From Iamia sp038233075 (GTDB lineage: Bacteria > Actinomycetota > Acidimicrobiia > Acidimicrobiales > Iamiaceae), in the NCBI GenBank assembly GCA_038233075.1, contig JBBSMQ010000010.1, forward strand, positions 1 to 64,000: DNA of 64,000 bases, read 5' to 3'. The number at the start of each line of letters is the position of its first letter. The stretch's first letter is position 1. The notes under the pieces are model-generated. The model searched no databases, was not told the DNA's origin, and saw only the letters and a list, made by a program, of their open reading frames with translations. Positions 7,979 to 16,841 of the stretch are shown piece after piece. The position numbers and the translations under genes are program-made.

Positions 7979-10531
7979 CTAACGGGGTTGGCGGCGATGT
8001 CGGGCCGGGGGTGGGGCCGCGGTGGCGGGGTCGGTGGGCCAGGGGTGCTTGGGGTAGCGGCCAGCCATGTCCCTGCGGACCGCGGCCCACGACCCGGCCC
8101 AGAACCCAGGTAGGTCGGCGGTGATCTGCACATCGCGCCCCGCCGGCGACAGCAGGTGCAGCACCAGTGGCACCCGGCCCCCGTCGACGCCCGGGTGGGT
8201 GGTGGTGCCGTACAGGTCCTGCACCCGCACGTGGGCCGCCGGCGCCTCCCCGGCGTAGTCGACCCGAAGCTCACGACCGGAGGCGACCGCCACCGTCCGC
8301 GGCGCCACGTCGTCCACCTTCCCCAGCCACGGCCAGCCCAGCCGCTGGCGCAGGACGTCGAGGAGGTCGACCCGCTCCAGGTCCCGGCGACCCCGGGCCC
8401 CGGCCAGTCGGGGGGCCAGCCAGCTGTCGAGGTCGGCCAGGAGGGCGTCGTCGGAGAGGTCGGGCCACTCCTCGCCCGGGCGGGCCCGGCGGGCGAAGCC
8501 GCTCCGCTGCTGGAGCTGGCGGGCCTTCTCGGTCCACCCCAGCACCTCCAGACCCCGTCCGCGGACGTGGGCGACGAGGGCGGCGGCGGTCGCCGGGCCG
8601 GGTCCCACCCGGGCCTCGTGGACCGACAGCACCAGTGCACCGAGACGGCGCTCGGTGCGGGCCCGCAGGTCGTCGCGCTCGTCGTCCCAGACGACCTCCG
8701 AGGTGGTCGCCACTGCGTCTCCGCCGAGGGCCACCACATCGGCCTCGTCGAGCGCGGCCGCGATGCGGACCTGGCCCTCGTCGGCGGCGCCCGAGCGGAG
8801 CCCCGACCTCTCTGGACCGCGGGCGGCGGTGGCCACCTCGGCCACCGCCAGGTAGGCCTCAGCCGCCATCGGGTCCGTCGGCGACAGCGCCGCTCCGGTG
8901 CCGTTGCGGAGCCGCACCCGACCGCCGGGCCGGGACTGGGCCAGGCGGTCGGGATGGGCCAGGCCCAGGAGGGGACCGCAGGCGGTGGGGTCGACGCGGT
9001 CGACCCTGCGGACCCCGGCCCGCCGGGCGATCTGGCCGGCGCGCCGCCGGGCCGAGCGCACCGCCCCGTCGTCGGCCCGGGGGTGTGCCGCTCCGGCGTC
9101 GGCCAGCACCCGCAGCCGCTCGGCGGCATCGACGGGCACCTCCCCCGGTCGGCCCCGGAGCACGTCGCGCTCCTCCAGGGCGGCGGCGAGCAGGCACGCC
9201 TCCCAACCCTGTCGTTGCCGGGCGCCGTCGACCACCATGCGGGCCAGTCGGGGGTGGAGGGGGAGCCCGGCCACGGCCCGGCCGGTCGGCGTGGGACGTC
9301 CGTCGTCATCGACGGCGCCCAGCTCGACCAGCAGGTTCCGGGCCTCGGTGAGGGCCGGGGCCGGGGGCGGGTCGAGGAAGCGCAGCTCGTCGGGCCCGGC
9401 GCCCCACAGGGCCAGGTCGAGGGCCAGGGCGGTCAGGTCGACCTGGGCGATCTCGGGGGTGGCGAAGGCGGCCCGGGTGGCGTGGGCGGCCTCGCTCCAC
9501 AGCCGGTAGGCCATGCCCGGCTCGGTGCGCCCTGCCCGTCCGGCCCGCTGGTCGGCCGAGGCCCGCGAGGCGGTCACGGTGCGGAGGCGGGTGAGCCCGG
9601 TGCGGGGGTCGAGCGCCGGCACCCGGGCCCGCCCGGCGTCGACGACGACCCGCACCCCGGCCACGGTAAGGCTGGTCTCGGCGATGTCGGTGGCCAGGAC
9701 CACCCGGCGCCGCCCCCCGGGTGACGGGGCCAGGGCCCGGTCCTGCTCGGCCACCGGCAGGGCTCCGAACAGAGGCCGCACATCGACCGGGTCGGGCAGG
9801 GTCCCGCCTCCCAGGGCTCCGGCAACCCGTCGGATGTCGGCCGCCCCGGGGAGGAAGACGAGCACGTCGCCGTCGTGGTGGTGCACCGCAGCCCGCACGA
9901 CCCGGGCGGTGTGGGCGTCGAGCCGTTCGTGGTCACGGGGTGGCTCCCAGCGCAGCTCGATCGGGTGGGCCCGACCGGCGCTGGTCACCACGGGGGCCGG
10001 AGCGTCGGAGCCCAGCACCGCGGCCAACCGCCCGGCCTCCAGGGTGGCGGACATCGCCAGCACCCGCAGGTCGGGGCAGAGGACGGTGCGGGCATCGACC
10101 AGCAGGGCCAGGGCCAGGTCGGAGTGGATGCTGCGCTCGTGGACCTCGTCGAGCACCACGAGCCCGGTCCCCTCGAGCGACGGGTCCCGCTGGAGGCGGC
10201 GGACGAGGATCCCCTCGGTGACCACCTCGATCCGAGTGGCCGCCGACACCACGGTCTCGTCGCGGGTGCGGTAGCCAACCGTGGCGCCCACGTCCTCGTC
10301 GCACAGGGCGGCCATGCGTCGGGCCGCAGCCCGGGCCGCCACCCGCCGAGGCTCAAGGACGACGATCCGTCGGCCTGCCAGCCACCCCTCGTCGAGCAGG
10401 CGCAGGGGGACCACCGTCGTCTTGCCCGCCCCGGGTGGGGCCTGGAGCACGGCCACCCCCGGGCCCGCCAGCGCGGCTCGGATCCCAGGCACGCAGTCCT
10501 CCACGGGAAGACCGGTGGAGGCGAGGGGCAC
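7979..10531 (-). CDS. hrpB: ATP-dependent RNA helicase HrpB
   Basis: DEAH-box helicase of about 850 aa. Walker A LQAPPGAGKTTVVPL lies near the N-terminus, followed by DEVHERS, SAT (AMSATLEAGRLA) and QRAGRAGRTEPG. The HrpB-specific C-terminal domain ends with LYGTTTHP and FWAGSWAAVRRDMAGRYPKHPW, which separates it from HrpA. GTG at 10531 is the most likely start: protein-like sequence begins there, and the long upstream in-frame extension is low-complexity and has no family match. The biological role of HrpB in bacteria is poorly defined. Confidence 0.9.
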   Translation of the reverse strand: MPLASTGLPVEDCVPGIRAALAGPGVAVLQAPPGAGKTTVVPLRLLDEGWLAGRRIVVLEPRRVAARAAARRMAALCDEDVGATVGYRTRDETVVSAATRIEVVTEGILVRRLQRDPSLEGTGLVVLDEVHERSIHSDLALALLVDARTVLCPDLRVLAMSATLEAGRLAAVLGSDAPAPVVTSAGRAHPIELRWEPPRDHERLDAHTARVVRAAVHHHDGDVLVFLPGAADIRRVAGALGGGTLPDPVDVRPLFGALPVAEQDRALAPSPGGRRRVVLATDIAETSLTVAGVRVVVDAGRARVPALDPRTGLTRLRTVTASRASADQRAGRAGRTEPGMAYRLWSEAAHATRAAFATPEIAQVDLTALALDLALWGAGPDELRFLDPPPAPALTEARNLLVELGAVDDDGRPTPTGRAVAGLPLHPRLARMVVDGARQRQGWEACLLAAALEERDVLRGRPGEVPVDAAERLRVLADAGAAHPRADDGAVRSARRRAGQIARRAGVRRVDRVDPTACGPLLGLAHPDRLAQSRPGGRVRLRNGTGAALSPTDPMAAEAYLAVAEVATAARGPERSGLRSGAADEGQVRIAAALDEADVVALGGDAVATTSEVVWDDERDDLRARTERRLGALVLSVHEARVGPGPATAAALVAHVRGRGLEVLGWTEKARQLQQRSGFARRARPGEEWPDLSDDALLADLDSWLAPRLAGARGRRDLERVDLLDVLRQRLGWPWLGKVDDVAPRTVAVASGRELRVDYAGEAPAAHVRVQDLYGTTTHPGVDGGRVPLVLHLLSPAGRDVQITADLPGFWAGSWAAVRRDMAGRYPKHPWPTDPATAAPPPARHRRQPR

Positions 10532-10951
10532 GTCCCCAGTGTGGTCGACGTCTGCCGCGGGTCTCCCGTAGGTGCGCCACTGGTCACTCCTTCTCCCCGC
10601 TGAACCGCCCTGCCGCCGGCGCCGCTGCGGTGGCTGTCCCACGCGCGTCGGCTGCTGTCGTCTCACCCCGGCTGCCGCCGACGCGCCTGCCGTCCCCTCG
10701 GACCGGGAGGCCCGTAGGTTCCTCCCGTGCGCGCTCCCGGCCCCGTCGTGTCCCTCGCTCCCGCAGGGAACCTGGCGGCCCCGGCCGGCGACCTGCAGGC
10801 CATGGGCCCACCCCACTAGCTCATCGGCTCCCGTGATGCCCCACGAGGTCGCCACCATGGTGACCCTGGCCCGGGACCGAGCTCCGGCTGGCCTCGTCCC
10901 CCAATCTCGTCCCGACGAGCCGGCCCGGGCCGGTCACATCCAGGAGGTCTG
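10532..10951. other. Intergenic region between divergent hrpB and the TlpA-like gene
   Basis: No confident gene. It should hold promoters for both divergent genes. A short plus-strand reading frame (MPHEVATMVTLARDRAP...) ends with TGA overlapping the ATG of the next gene (TGATG at 10950). It might be a translated leader, but has no recognisable product. A consensus-like ribosome site, AGGAGGT, precedes the ATG at 10952. Confidence 0.4.
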
Positions 10952-11734
10952 ATGTCGCAGAACAAGCCCCCCGCCGGTCGGCCCCTCAGTCGCGTCGACG
11001 CCGCCCGCAACGGGCCTCGCGTGCCCGTGTTCGTCCTGGCCGCCGGGGCCCTGGTGGTCGTGCTGGTGGTGGCCGTCGCCGTGGTCGCCCTCACCCGCGG
11101 CGACGACGACGTGGAGGTGAGCGCCGGTGGTGACGGGGCCGCCGCCGCGGCGGTCGCCGGCGATGTCGCCTTCGGCCCGGTCACGGTGGAGGGCGAGGCG
11201 CTGGCCCCCTACTCCGGCACCGGGGAGGACCCGGCCGTGGGCCAGCCCGCCCCCACCCTCACCGGCATCGACCCGTCCGGTGATCCGGTCACCGTCGACC
11301 CGGGTGCCGACGGGCCCATGGTCGTCTCCTTCCTGGCCCACTGGTGCCCCCACTGCCAGGCTGAGGTGCCGCGGCTGGTCGACCTGGCCGATGCCGCCGG
11401 CGAGGTGGACGGGGTGAGGCTGGCCGCCGTGACCACCTCGAGCAGTCCCGATCGGCCCAACTTCCCACCGGGCGAGTGGCTGGCGTCGGAGGACTGGCCC
11501 GGCCCGGTGATGGTCGACTCCGAGGCCGAGGCGGGCCAGCTACCCACCGCGGCCGCCGCCTACAGCGAGGACGGCTTCCCGTTCCTGGTCGCGATCGACG
11601 CCGATGGCGACGTCGTGGCCCGGGAGTCGGGCGAGATGGACGAGGACGGCCTCCGCGCCTTCATCGACCAGGCCGGCACCGACGGGCGGTGGATCCGTGG
11701 CGACGCCGACCCGTCCTCACCACCGGACCCGTGA
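10952..11734 (+). CDS. Membrane-anchored TlpA-like thioredoxin
   Basis: A 260-aa protein with one N-terminal membrane helix (about residues 26-48, VFVLAAGALVVVLVVAV), so the rest should sit outside the membrane. The thioredoxin fold follows: GQPAPTLTGID, then VVSFLAHWCPHCQAEVPRL with the redox WCPHC motif, and GFPFLVAID with the cis-proline. The family reduces or forms disulfides in exported or cytochrome proteins, or acts as a peroxiredoxin-like redoxin. No partner gene is adjacent. The ATG has a strong AGGAGGT site. The stop codon lies inside a hairpin (see 11726). Confidence 0.85.
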   Translation: MSQNKPPAGRPLSRVDAARNGPRVPVFVLAAGALVVVLVVAVAVVALTRGDDDVEVSAGGDGAAAAAVAGDVAFGPVTVEGEALAPYSGTGEDPAVGQPAPTLTGIDPSGDPVTVDPGADGPMVVSFLAHWCPHCQAEVPRLVDLADAAGEVDGVRLAAVTTSSSPDRPNFPPGEWLASEDWPGPVMVDSEAEAGQLPTAAAAYSEDGFPFLVAIDADGDVVARESGEMDEDGLRAFIDQAGTDGRWIRGDADPSSPPDP

Positions 11735-11800
11735 GAACGGGTCGATGGGTCCGCGGCGACGATGACCTGCTCGTCACCGTCGGCCCCGTGAGAACGGGTC
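11726..11800. terminator. Two GAGA-loop hairpins between convergent genes
   Basis: GACCCGT-GAGA-ACGGGTC (11726-11743) is a perfect 7-bp stem with a GNRA-type loop that contains the TGA of the thioredoxin gene. A second copy, CCCGT-GAGA-ACGGG (11785-11798), lies 57 bases further on. They sit between converging genes, so a bidirectional termination or RNA-protection role is likely. There is no T-run. Confidence 0.5.
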
Positions 11801-11866
11801 GGCCCGCCCCGGCGCCCCCCTTCGTCCACCGTCGGATTCCCGGGGCGTTCGGGACGGTGGTGGGGC

Positions 11867-12715
11867 CTACTCGTCGACGATGGCGCCGGCCATGAGCTCG
11901 TCCAGCGACTGGTCCGCGATGGCGTCGGCGGGTCGGGCCACGTACAGCTCGGCGCAGTGCCAGCCGTCCTCCTCCAGCTCGGTGGGCTCCAGGCCCCGCT
12001 CATCGAGGGCGGAGAACACGTGGTCACGCTCGCTCTGGTCGGCGAAGCGGCGCTGGCGCACGGCGAAGCCGTCGATCCGCTCGCTGACCAGACCCTTGTC
12101 CTCGAGGCAGCGGGCCACCCCGTCGAAGCCGATCCAGCGGAGGGTGAGAGCGGCCACCCACGGCGGAGACCCGTCACTGGCTCCGACGATCTGGTCGAAG
12201 GTGCGCTCGTTGACGTAGCCGATGCCGCCGGTGACGGTGACGAGGTCGGCCCGGCCCATGGTCTCGACGACCGAGGCGGGCGCCTGCTCGGTCTCCAGAT
12301 CGGCGACGATCCCGCCCTCCAGGAGACCCACGTCCACGGCGTAGCCCACGGCCTCCTCGGAGATGTCGAGACCGATGACGGGCCGGGCGTCCTGGCGGCG
12401 GTGCTTGGCCAGCACGCGACGGTCCGTCGCGATCAGCGCGCGCCGCGACAACCCGGCCACCTCCGGCGACGTGTAGTGGCGACGGAGGTCCTCGAAGGAC
12501 AGGTCGTGGTTCATCAGCGCTGCGTTGATGCCGTAGGAGCAGCACACGTCGAGGATCGTGGGCGGACGGTCGTCGACGTCCATCACCTCGGCCAGGTGGC
12601 GGAAGACAGCCGCCCCGTGCTCGGGCACCTGGTAGGCCAGCGAGCCCAGGTTGGCGTAGTACGAGCGGGGATCGGTGGCGTGGTACTCGTCGGTGAAGTC
12701 AGCCTTCTCGGTCAT
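11867..12715 (-). CDS. Class I SAM-dependent methyltransferase-like protein
   Basis: A 282-aa protein. ILDVCCSYGINAALMNHD resembles motif I of class I methyltransferases; PVIGLDISEEAVGYAVDVGLL carries the acidic residue that would bind the SAM ribose. ADLVTVTGGIGYV looks like motif IV. The C-terminal part is unassigned. ATG at 12715 was preferred over the in-frame ATG at 12748 because GGAGGG lies just upstream of it. Substrate unknown. It converges on the TlpA-like gene and is followed upstream by its own promoter region (12716-12884). Confidence 0.7.
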   Translation of the reverse strand: MTEKADFTDEYHATDPRSYYANLGSLAYQVPEHGAAVFRHLAEVMDVDDRPPTILDVCCSYGINAALMNHDLSFEDLRRHYTSPEVAGLSRRALIATDRRVLAKHRRQDARPVIGLDISEEAVGYAVDVGLLEGGIVADLETEQAPASVVETMGRADLVTVTGGIGYVNERTFDQIVGASDGSPPWVAALTLRWIGFDGVARCLEDKGLVSERIDGFAVRQRRFADQSERDHVFSALDERGLEPTELEEDGWHCAELYVARPADAIADQSLDELMAGAIVDE

Positions 12716-12884
12716 CGTGTCCCTCCAGGGATCGATCGGTCGCGGCATCGCGCGGCGTGACGGGTCACATGCGGTGAGGGGCCGGGATCAACCGGCAGCG
12801 CCACCAGCGAGACGGACTCGGCACTGGGTCAACCCATCCTAGACGCCGATGGGTGGAGCCGTTACCAATCGGTCATGGCGATGA

Positions 12885-12914
12885 GATGTCGGCCCCGAGC
12901 CGACATCGGCTCGG
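12885..12914. terminator. Overlapping alternative hairpins downstream of meaB
   Basis: Two perfect hairpins share bases. GATGTCGG (12885-12892) pairs with CCGACATC (12900-12907), and CCGAGCCG (12895-12902) pairs with CGGCTCGG (12907-12914) around ACAT. Only one can form at a time. They lie 15 bases beyond the meaB stop, so a terminator is the simplest reading. Confidence 0.45.
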
Positions 12915-12929
12915 TCGGCGCCCTCGGGG

Positions 12930-14018
12930 TCAGGTGATCGGCGGAGATCCGGCCAGGGCGGCACGGATGCTGGCGTCGAGGTCGAGCTGAGCCGCGTCGA
13001 AGCCGGCGGCCTCGGCCAGCAGGGCATCGGCCCCGCCGAGGGCGTCGACCAGATGGCGTCGACCCTGGCGCCCCCACTCGTCCTCCACCCACCGCTCGAG
13101 GAAGTGCGGCTCGCGCTGGGCGTGGGACCGGGGGGTGCAGGTCGCCAGCACCGACGAGAGAGCGGCGGCGAGCTCGTCCAGGCCCGCGCCGGTACGGGCG
13201 CTGGTGCGGTGGATCTCGGGTGGTTCCTCGTCGAAGGGGCGGGCCAGGCCCAGGCTGGCCTGGAGGTGGTGGAAGCTCGACGGAGCCGACGGCTCATCGC
13301 TCTTGTTGAGGATGAAGGCGTCGGGCACCTCGATGATCCCCGCCTTCAGGAACTGGACCTCGTCGCCGCCGAGGGGCGCGAGCACGAGGTAGACGCGGTC
13401 GGCCAGGTGCCGGATGTCGGCCTCGCTCTGGCCGATGCCGACGGTCTCGACCATCACGCAGCGGAAGAGGCGGGTGAGCAGCCGGCACACCTGGAAGCTC
13501 GACGGGGAGAGGCCGCCCAGCTCGGCGGCCGAGGCCTGGCTGCGGAAGAACAGCCGCCTCTCGTCGACGGGTGCCCGCATGCGGGTCCGGTCGCCCAGGA
13601 GGGCGCCGCCGGACAGGGGGCTGGACGGGTCGATGGCCAGCACGGCCAAGGTGAGGTCGGGATCGGCGCCGAGCATGTCGACGGTCAGGCGCGCCAGGAG
13701 CGACGACTTGCCCGACCCGGGGGTCCCGGTGATGCCGATGACCGTGCAGGCGTCGTCGTCGGACCTGGGCTTCGATGGCGGGCGGCCACGCTCAGCTCCG
13801 GTGGAGGGCGTGAGGTCCCGGCCCGCCGGTCCCGCCGCGGTGGTGTCGCCCTCCCCTCCGGCGTCGAGCAGCTCCAGCACCCGCGCTCGGGTGGCCGCGG
13901 CGGCGGGTCGGGCGTCCTCGAACACCCTGATCAGCTTGGAGACGGCCACCTTGTCGAGCGCCTGCGCCCGCCCGACCAGGTCCCGCAGGTCGTCGTCCCC
14001 GATGCCATCCGCGCTCAC
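12930..14018 (-). CDS. meaB: MeaB/ArgK-type GTPase chaperone of B12-dependent mutase
   Basis: G3E-type P-loop GTPase of 362 aa that loads and protects adenosylcobalamin in acyl-CoA mutases. Walker A GTPGSGKS lies at residues 98-105. Further marks are LAIDPSSPLSGGALLGDRTRM (family signature), ETVGIGQSE and NKSDEP for guanine recognition. The first ~90 residues include a serine/proline-rich insert before the GTPase core. It lies downstream of the mutase gene on the same strand, separated by the 71-bp repeat pair at 14052, and both proteins should act together. Confidence 0.9.
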   Translation of the reverse strand: MSADGIGDDDLRDLVGRAQALDKVAVSKLIRVFEDARPAAAATRARVLELLDAGGEGDTTAAGPAGRDLTPSTGAERGRPPSKPRSDDDACTVIGITGTPGSGKSSLLARLTVDMLGADPDLTLAVLAIDPSSPLSGGALLGDRTRMRAPVDERRLFFRSQASAAELGGLSPSSFQVCRLLTRLFRCVMVETVGIGQSEADIRHLADRVYLVLAPLGGDEVQFLKAGIIEVPDAFILNKSDEPSAPSSFHHLQASLGLARPFDEEPPEIHRTSARTGAGLDELAAALSSVLATCTPRSHAQREPHFLERWVEDEWGRQGRRHLVDALGGADALLAEAAGFDAAQLDLDASIRAALAGSPPIT

Positions 14019-14051
14019 GCCGTCGACCGTAGGCCCTACCCCCGCTCCGGC

Positions 14052-14178
14052 GAACCGTTCTGGTCGGGGACTGTGCCCTTTCGGGCGCTCTGGGCGACCA
14101 GAACGAAGACGAGGGCCGGTCAGAACCGTTCTGGTCGAGGATCGGGCCCTTTCGGGCGCTCTGGGCGAGCAGAACGGG
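14052..14178. repeat. 71-bp tandem hairpin pair, locus 1
   Basis: Two copies starting at 14052 and 14123 (71 apart). Each begins GAACCGTTCTGGTCG and carries an inverted partner: CGTTCTGGTCG (14056-14066) with CGACCAGAACG (14095-14105) in copy 1, and one mismatch in copy 2. Inside each is GCCC-TTTC-GGGC. About 54 bases are well conserved between copies; the remaining spacer is not. It lies between the mutase gene and meaB, which read in the same direction. Confidence 0.85.
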
Positions 14179-14207
14179 TGGGGCGCCGGCGGGTCGTCCC
14201 CCGGGGG

Positions 14208-16247
14208 TCAGGCCGCGCCGGAGGCGGGGTTGGCGTCGATGAGATCGGTGATCGACTCCATGATGTCCATGAGCTCGTAGTCGGACGGGGTGTAGACGCG
14301 CTCGATGCCGAGGCTGCTCAGCTTCTCCACGTCGCCCGGCGGGATGATCCCGCCCAGCACGACGTGGATGTCGGCCGCGCCCTGGTCGCGCAGGCCGTCG
14401 ACGATCTGGCGGGCCAGCTCCACGTGGCTGCCCGACAGCACCGAGGCGCCGATGAGGTCGACCCCCTCCTCCACCGCCGACCGGACGATGTCGGCGGGGC
14501 TGAGGCGGATGCCGGAGTACACGACGTCGAAGCCGACGTGACGGGCCGACACGGCGATGACCTCGGCCCCGTTGGAGTGGCCGTCGAGGCCGGGCTTGCC
14601 GACGAGGATCTTGGGGCGGTGGCCCAGACGGTCCGCCAGGGCCTGGATCCGGGTGCGCAGGGCCTCGACCCGGTCGCCGGCCAGGCCCAGGCGCTGGCCC
14701 TCCACCCCGGTCGACGGGCGGTACTCACCGAAGACCTCCCGCAGGGCACCGGCCCACTCGCCGGTGGTGACCCGGGCCAGCGCGCACTCGACGGAGGGCT
14801 CCATCATGTTGCTGCCGTCGCGGGCCGCGGCCTTGAGGGCGTCGACGGCGGCATCGGCGCGCGACTGGTCGCGACGGGACCGCACCTCCTCCAGGTCGCC
14901 GATGGCCTCGGCGATGGCGGCCTCGTCGAGGGTGAACATGCCACCGTCCTCGCCGCCCAGCAGGGGAGAGGGCAGGCCCTCCGTCCACCGGTTCACGCCC
15001 ACCACGACCTGCTCGCCACTGTTGATGGCGGACATGCGCTCGCCCATGGAGCGGACCAGGGCGCTCTTCAGGTACCCGGACTCGATGGCGGGGATGACCC
15101 CGCCCATGCCCAGGATCGTCTCGATCTCGGCCTTGGCGTCCCGCTTCAGCTCGGCCACCTTGGACTCGACCACGACCGAGCCCTCGAAGAGGTCGGGATA
15201 CTCCAGCAGGTCGGTCTCGTAGGCGAGGATCTGCTGGAGGCGCAGCGACCACTGCTGGTCCCACGGGCGGGGCAGGGACAGGGCCTCGTTCCAGGCCGGG
15301 AGCTGCACGGCCCGGGCCCGGGCGTCGCGGCTGAGGGTGACACCCAGGGTCTCGATGAGGATGCGCCAGGCGTTGTTCTCGCGCTGGCTCTCAGTGAGGC
15401 CGAGGGATATGACCTGCACGCCGTAGCGGACCAGACGGTACTTGGGGTCGGTGACCCCGAAGCGCTCCCGGCAGTACTCGTCCCACAGCTCACCGAAGGC
15501 GCGCATCTTGCACATCTCCTCGACGAACCGGATGCCGGCGTTGACGAAGAAGCTGATGCGACCCACGGCCCGGGCGAACTGCTCGTCGGTGAAGTGGCCC
15601 CGCTCCTTGATGAGGTCGAGGAGGCTGATGGCGTTGGCCAGGGCGAAGGCCAGCTCCTGGGTGGGCGTGGCCGCCGCCTCCTGCAGGTGGTACGAGCAGA
15701 TGTTCGAGGCGTTCCACCTGGGGATCTCTTCCAGGCAGAACTCGTACATCTCGGCGATGATCCGCAGGCTCTCGGCCGGCGGGAAGATGTAGGTCCCGCG
15801 CGCCAGGTACTCCTTGATCAGGTCGTTCTGGGTGGTGCCGGTCAGCTCGGAGATGTCGACGCCGCGCTCGCGCGCCAGGGCCACGTAGAGCGCCAGCAGC
15901 CACATGGCGGTGCCGTTGATCGTCATCGAGGTGTTCATCTTCTCGATGGGGATCTCGTCGAACAGCACGTGCATGTCGTCGAGGCTGGTGATGGGGACGC
16001 CCACCTTGCCGACCTCGGGCCGGGCGATGGGGTCGTCGGCGTCGTAGCCGCATTGCGTGGGCAGGTCGAAGGCGATCGACAGCCCGGTCTGGCCCGCGGC
16101 CAGGTTGGCTCGGTACAGCTCGTTGGACGCCCGGGGACTGGAGTGGCCCGAGTAGGTGCGGATGATCCAGGGCCGATCGGTGGTCGGCTCCCCGTCGGCG
16201 TCGTGGAGGCGGTGGGCCTCGCCCTCGGTCCCGGTCTCGTCGCTCAT
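14208..16247 (-). CDS. ecm: B12-dependent acyl-CoA mutase, ethylmalonyl-CoA mutase (MeaA/Ecm) type
   Basis: A 679-aa single-chain mutase. The barrel domain has IRTYSGHSSPRASNELYRANL, AFDLPTQCGYDADDP and KMNTSMTINGTAMWLLALY. These match MeaA/ethylmalonyl-CoA mutases better than classical methylmalonyl-CoA mutase, which has DLATHRGYDSD. The fused C-terminal B12 domain begins near residue 545, with DGHSNG at 555-560 providing the lower-ligand histidine. It would convert (2R)-ethylmalonyl-CoA to methylsuccinyl-CoA. ATG at 16247 is preferred; the in-frame extension to 16649 is not conserved-looking. meaB lies downstream. No crotonyl-CoA carboxylase/reductase gene is visible in the window. Confidence 0.82.
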   Translation of the reverse strand: MSDETGTEGEAHRLHDADGEPTTDRPWIIRTYSGHSSPRASNELYRANLAAGQTGLSIAFDLPTQCGYDADDPIARPEVGKVGVPITSLDDMHVLFDEIPIEKMNTSMTINGTAMWLLALYVALARERGVDISELTGTTQNDLIKEYLARGTYIFPPAESLRIIAEMYEFCLEEIPRWNASNICSYHLQEAAATPTQELAFALANAISLLDLIKERGHFTDEQFARAVGRISFFVNAGIRFVEEMCKMRAFGELWDEYCRERFGVTDPKYRLVRYGVQVISLGLTESQRENNAWRILIETLGVTLSRDARARAVQLPAWNEALSLPRPWDQQWSLRLQQILAYETDLLEYPDLFEGSVVVESKVAELKRDAKAEIETILGMGGVIPAIESGYLKSALVRSMGERMSAINSGEQVVVGVNRWTEGLPSPLLGGEDGGMFTLDEAAIAEAIGDLEEVRSRRDQSRADAAVDALKAAARDGSNMMEPSVECALARVTTGEWAGALREVFGEYRPSTGVEGQRLGLAGDRVEALRTRIQALADRLGHRPKILVGKPGLDGHSNGAEVIAVSARHVGFDVVYSGIRLSPADIVRSAVEEGVDLIGASVLSGSHVELARQIVDGLRDQGAADIHVVLGGIIPPGDVEKLSSLGIERVYTPSDYELMDIMESITDLIDANPASGAA

Positions 16248-16362
16248 GGCCCCAACGGTACGCCCGCTTCGGGGGGCCCCCCTAGTCCGCAAGGCTGTCG
16301 GTCGTGGTGGCCAACGCGGTGGTGCTGGGGTGCGGGCACAGCGGGTCCCCAACCTTGGACGG

Positions 16363-16396
16363 ACTTCGCCACATGTGGCGCCCTTCCGTACGAAGT
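16363..16396. promoter_or_regulatory. 14-bp palindrome inside a wider inverted repeat
   Basis: CGCCACATGTGGCG (16367-16380) is a perfect palindrome, flanked by ACTTCG (16363-16368) and CGAAGT (16391-16396). It lies in the 180-bp divergent region between the mutase and the MmcQ-like gene, 33 bases before the latter's start. Possible operator; no regulator can be named. Confidence 0.35.
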
Positions 16397-16428
16397 TGGC
16401 CTGGGGTTCAACCGGGCAGACTGGCGCC

Positions 16429-16818
16429 ATGCCCGGCTCGTTCGACCCTGACGACGCCACCCTCGCTCGGCTGCGCGAGGCGTGCGTGGCGCTGCCCGAG
16501 GTGGAGGAGCGGCTCAGCCACGGCTCTCCCACCTGGTTCGTGCGCGGCAAGAAGACCTTCGTCATGTTCGTCGACGACCACCACGGCGATGGGATCCTCG
16601 GGTTCTGGTGCGCGGCGCCGCCGGGGGTGCAGGCCGAGCTGGTCGACACCGAGCCCGAGCGCTTCTTCGTCCCGCCCTACGTCGGCCACCGGGGCTGGCT
16701 CGGGGTGCGCCTCGACGTCGACGCCGACTGGGACGAGGTCGCCGACATCGTCACCGACGCCTACTGCACCGTGGCCCCCAAGCCCCTCGCCCGCCAGGTC
16801 CGCCCCGACCGCCCCTGA
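16429..16818 (+). CDS. MmcQ/YjbR-family small protein
   Basis: A 129-aa protein of the MmcQ/YjbR group (double-wing, CyaY-like fold). Supporting pieces are LREACVALPEVEERLSHG, PTWFVRGKKTFVMF and FFVPPYVGHRGWLGVRLD near the end, typical of the family. Some members are described as DNA-binding, but the molecular job is not established. The ATG at 16429 gives the expected length. Read alone on the plus strand, converging on the cyclase gene. Confidence 0.85.
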   Translation: MPGSFDPDDATLARLREACVALPEVEERLSHGSPTWFVRGKKTFVMFVDDHHGDGILGFWCAAPPGVQAELVDTEPERFFVPPYVGHRGWLGVRLDVDADWDEVADIVTDAYCTVAPKPLARQVRPDRP

Positions 16819-16841
16819 CCTCATCGGGGGGCGCGGGTGCG

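Noticed and set aside
11726..11800. Hairpin pair as a sixth member of the 71-bp family
   Set aside because: The copies are 57 bases apart and each is a simple short stem without the nested design.
14208..16247. Classical methylmalonyl-CoA mutase
   Set aside because: The barrel motifs (RTYSGHSS, DLPTQCGYD) and single-chain length fit the MeaA/ethylmalonyl type better, though a final call needs a phylogeny.
13053..16451. Plus-strand open frame of 1132 codons antisense to meaB and the mutase
   Set aside because: Shadow frame across two clear minus-strand genes and the repeat pair between them; no motif.
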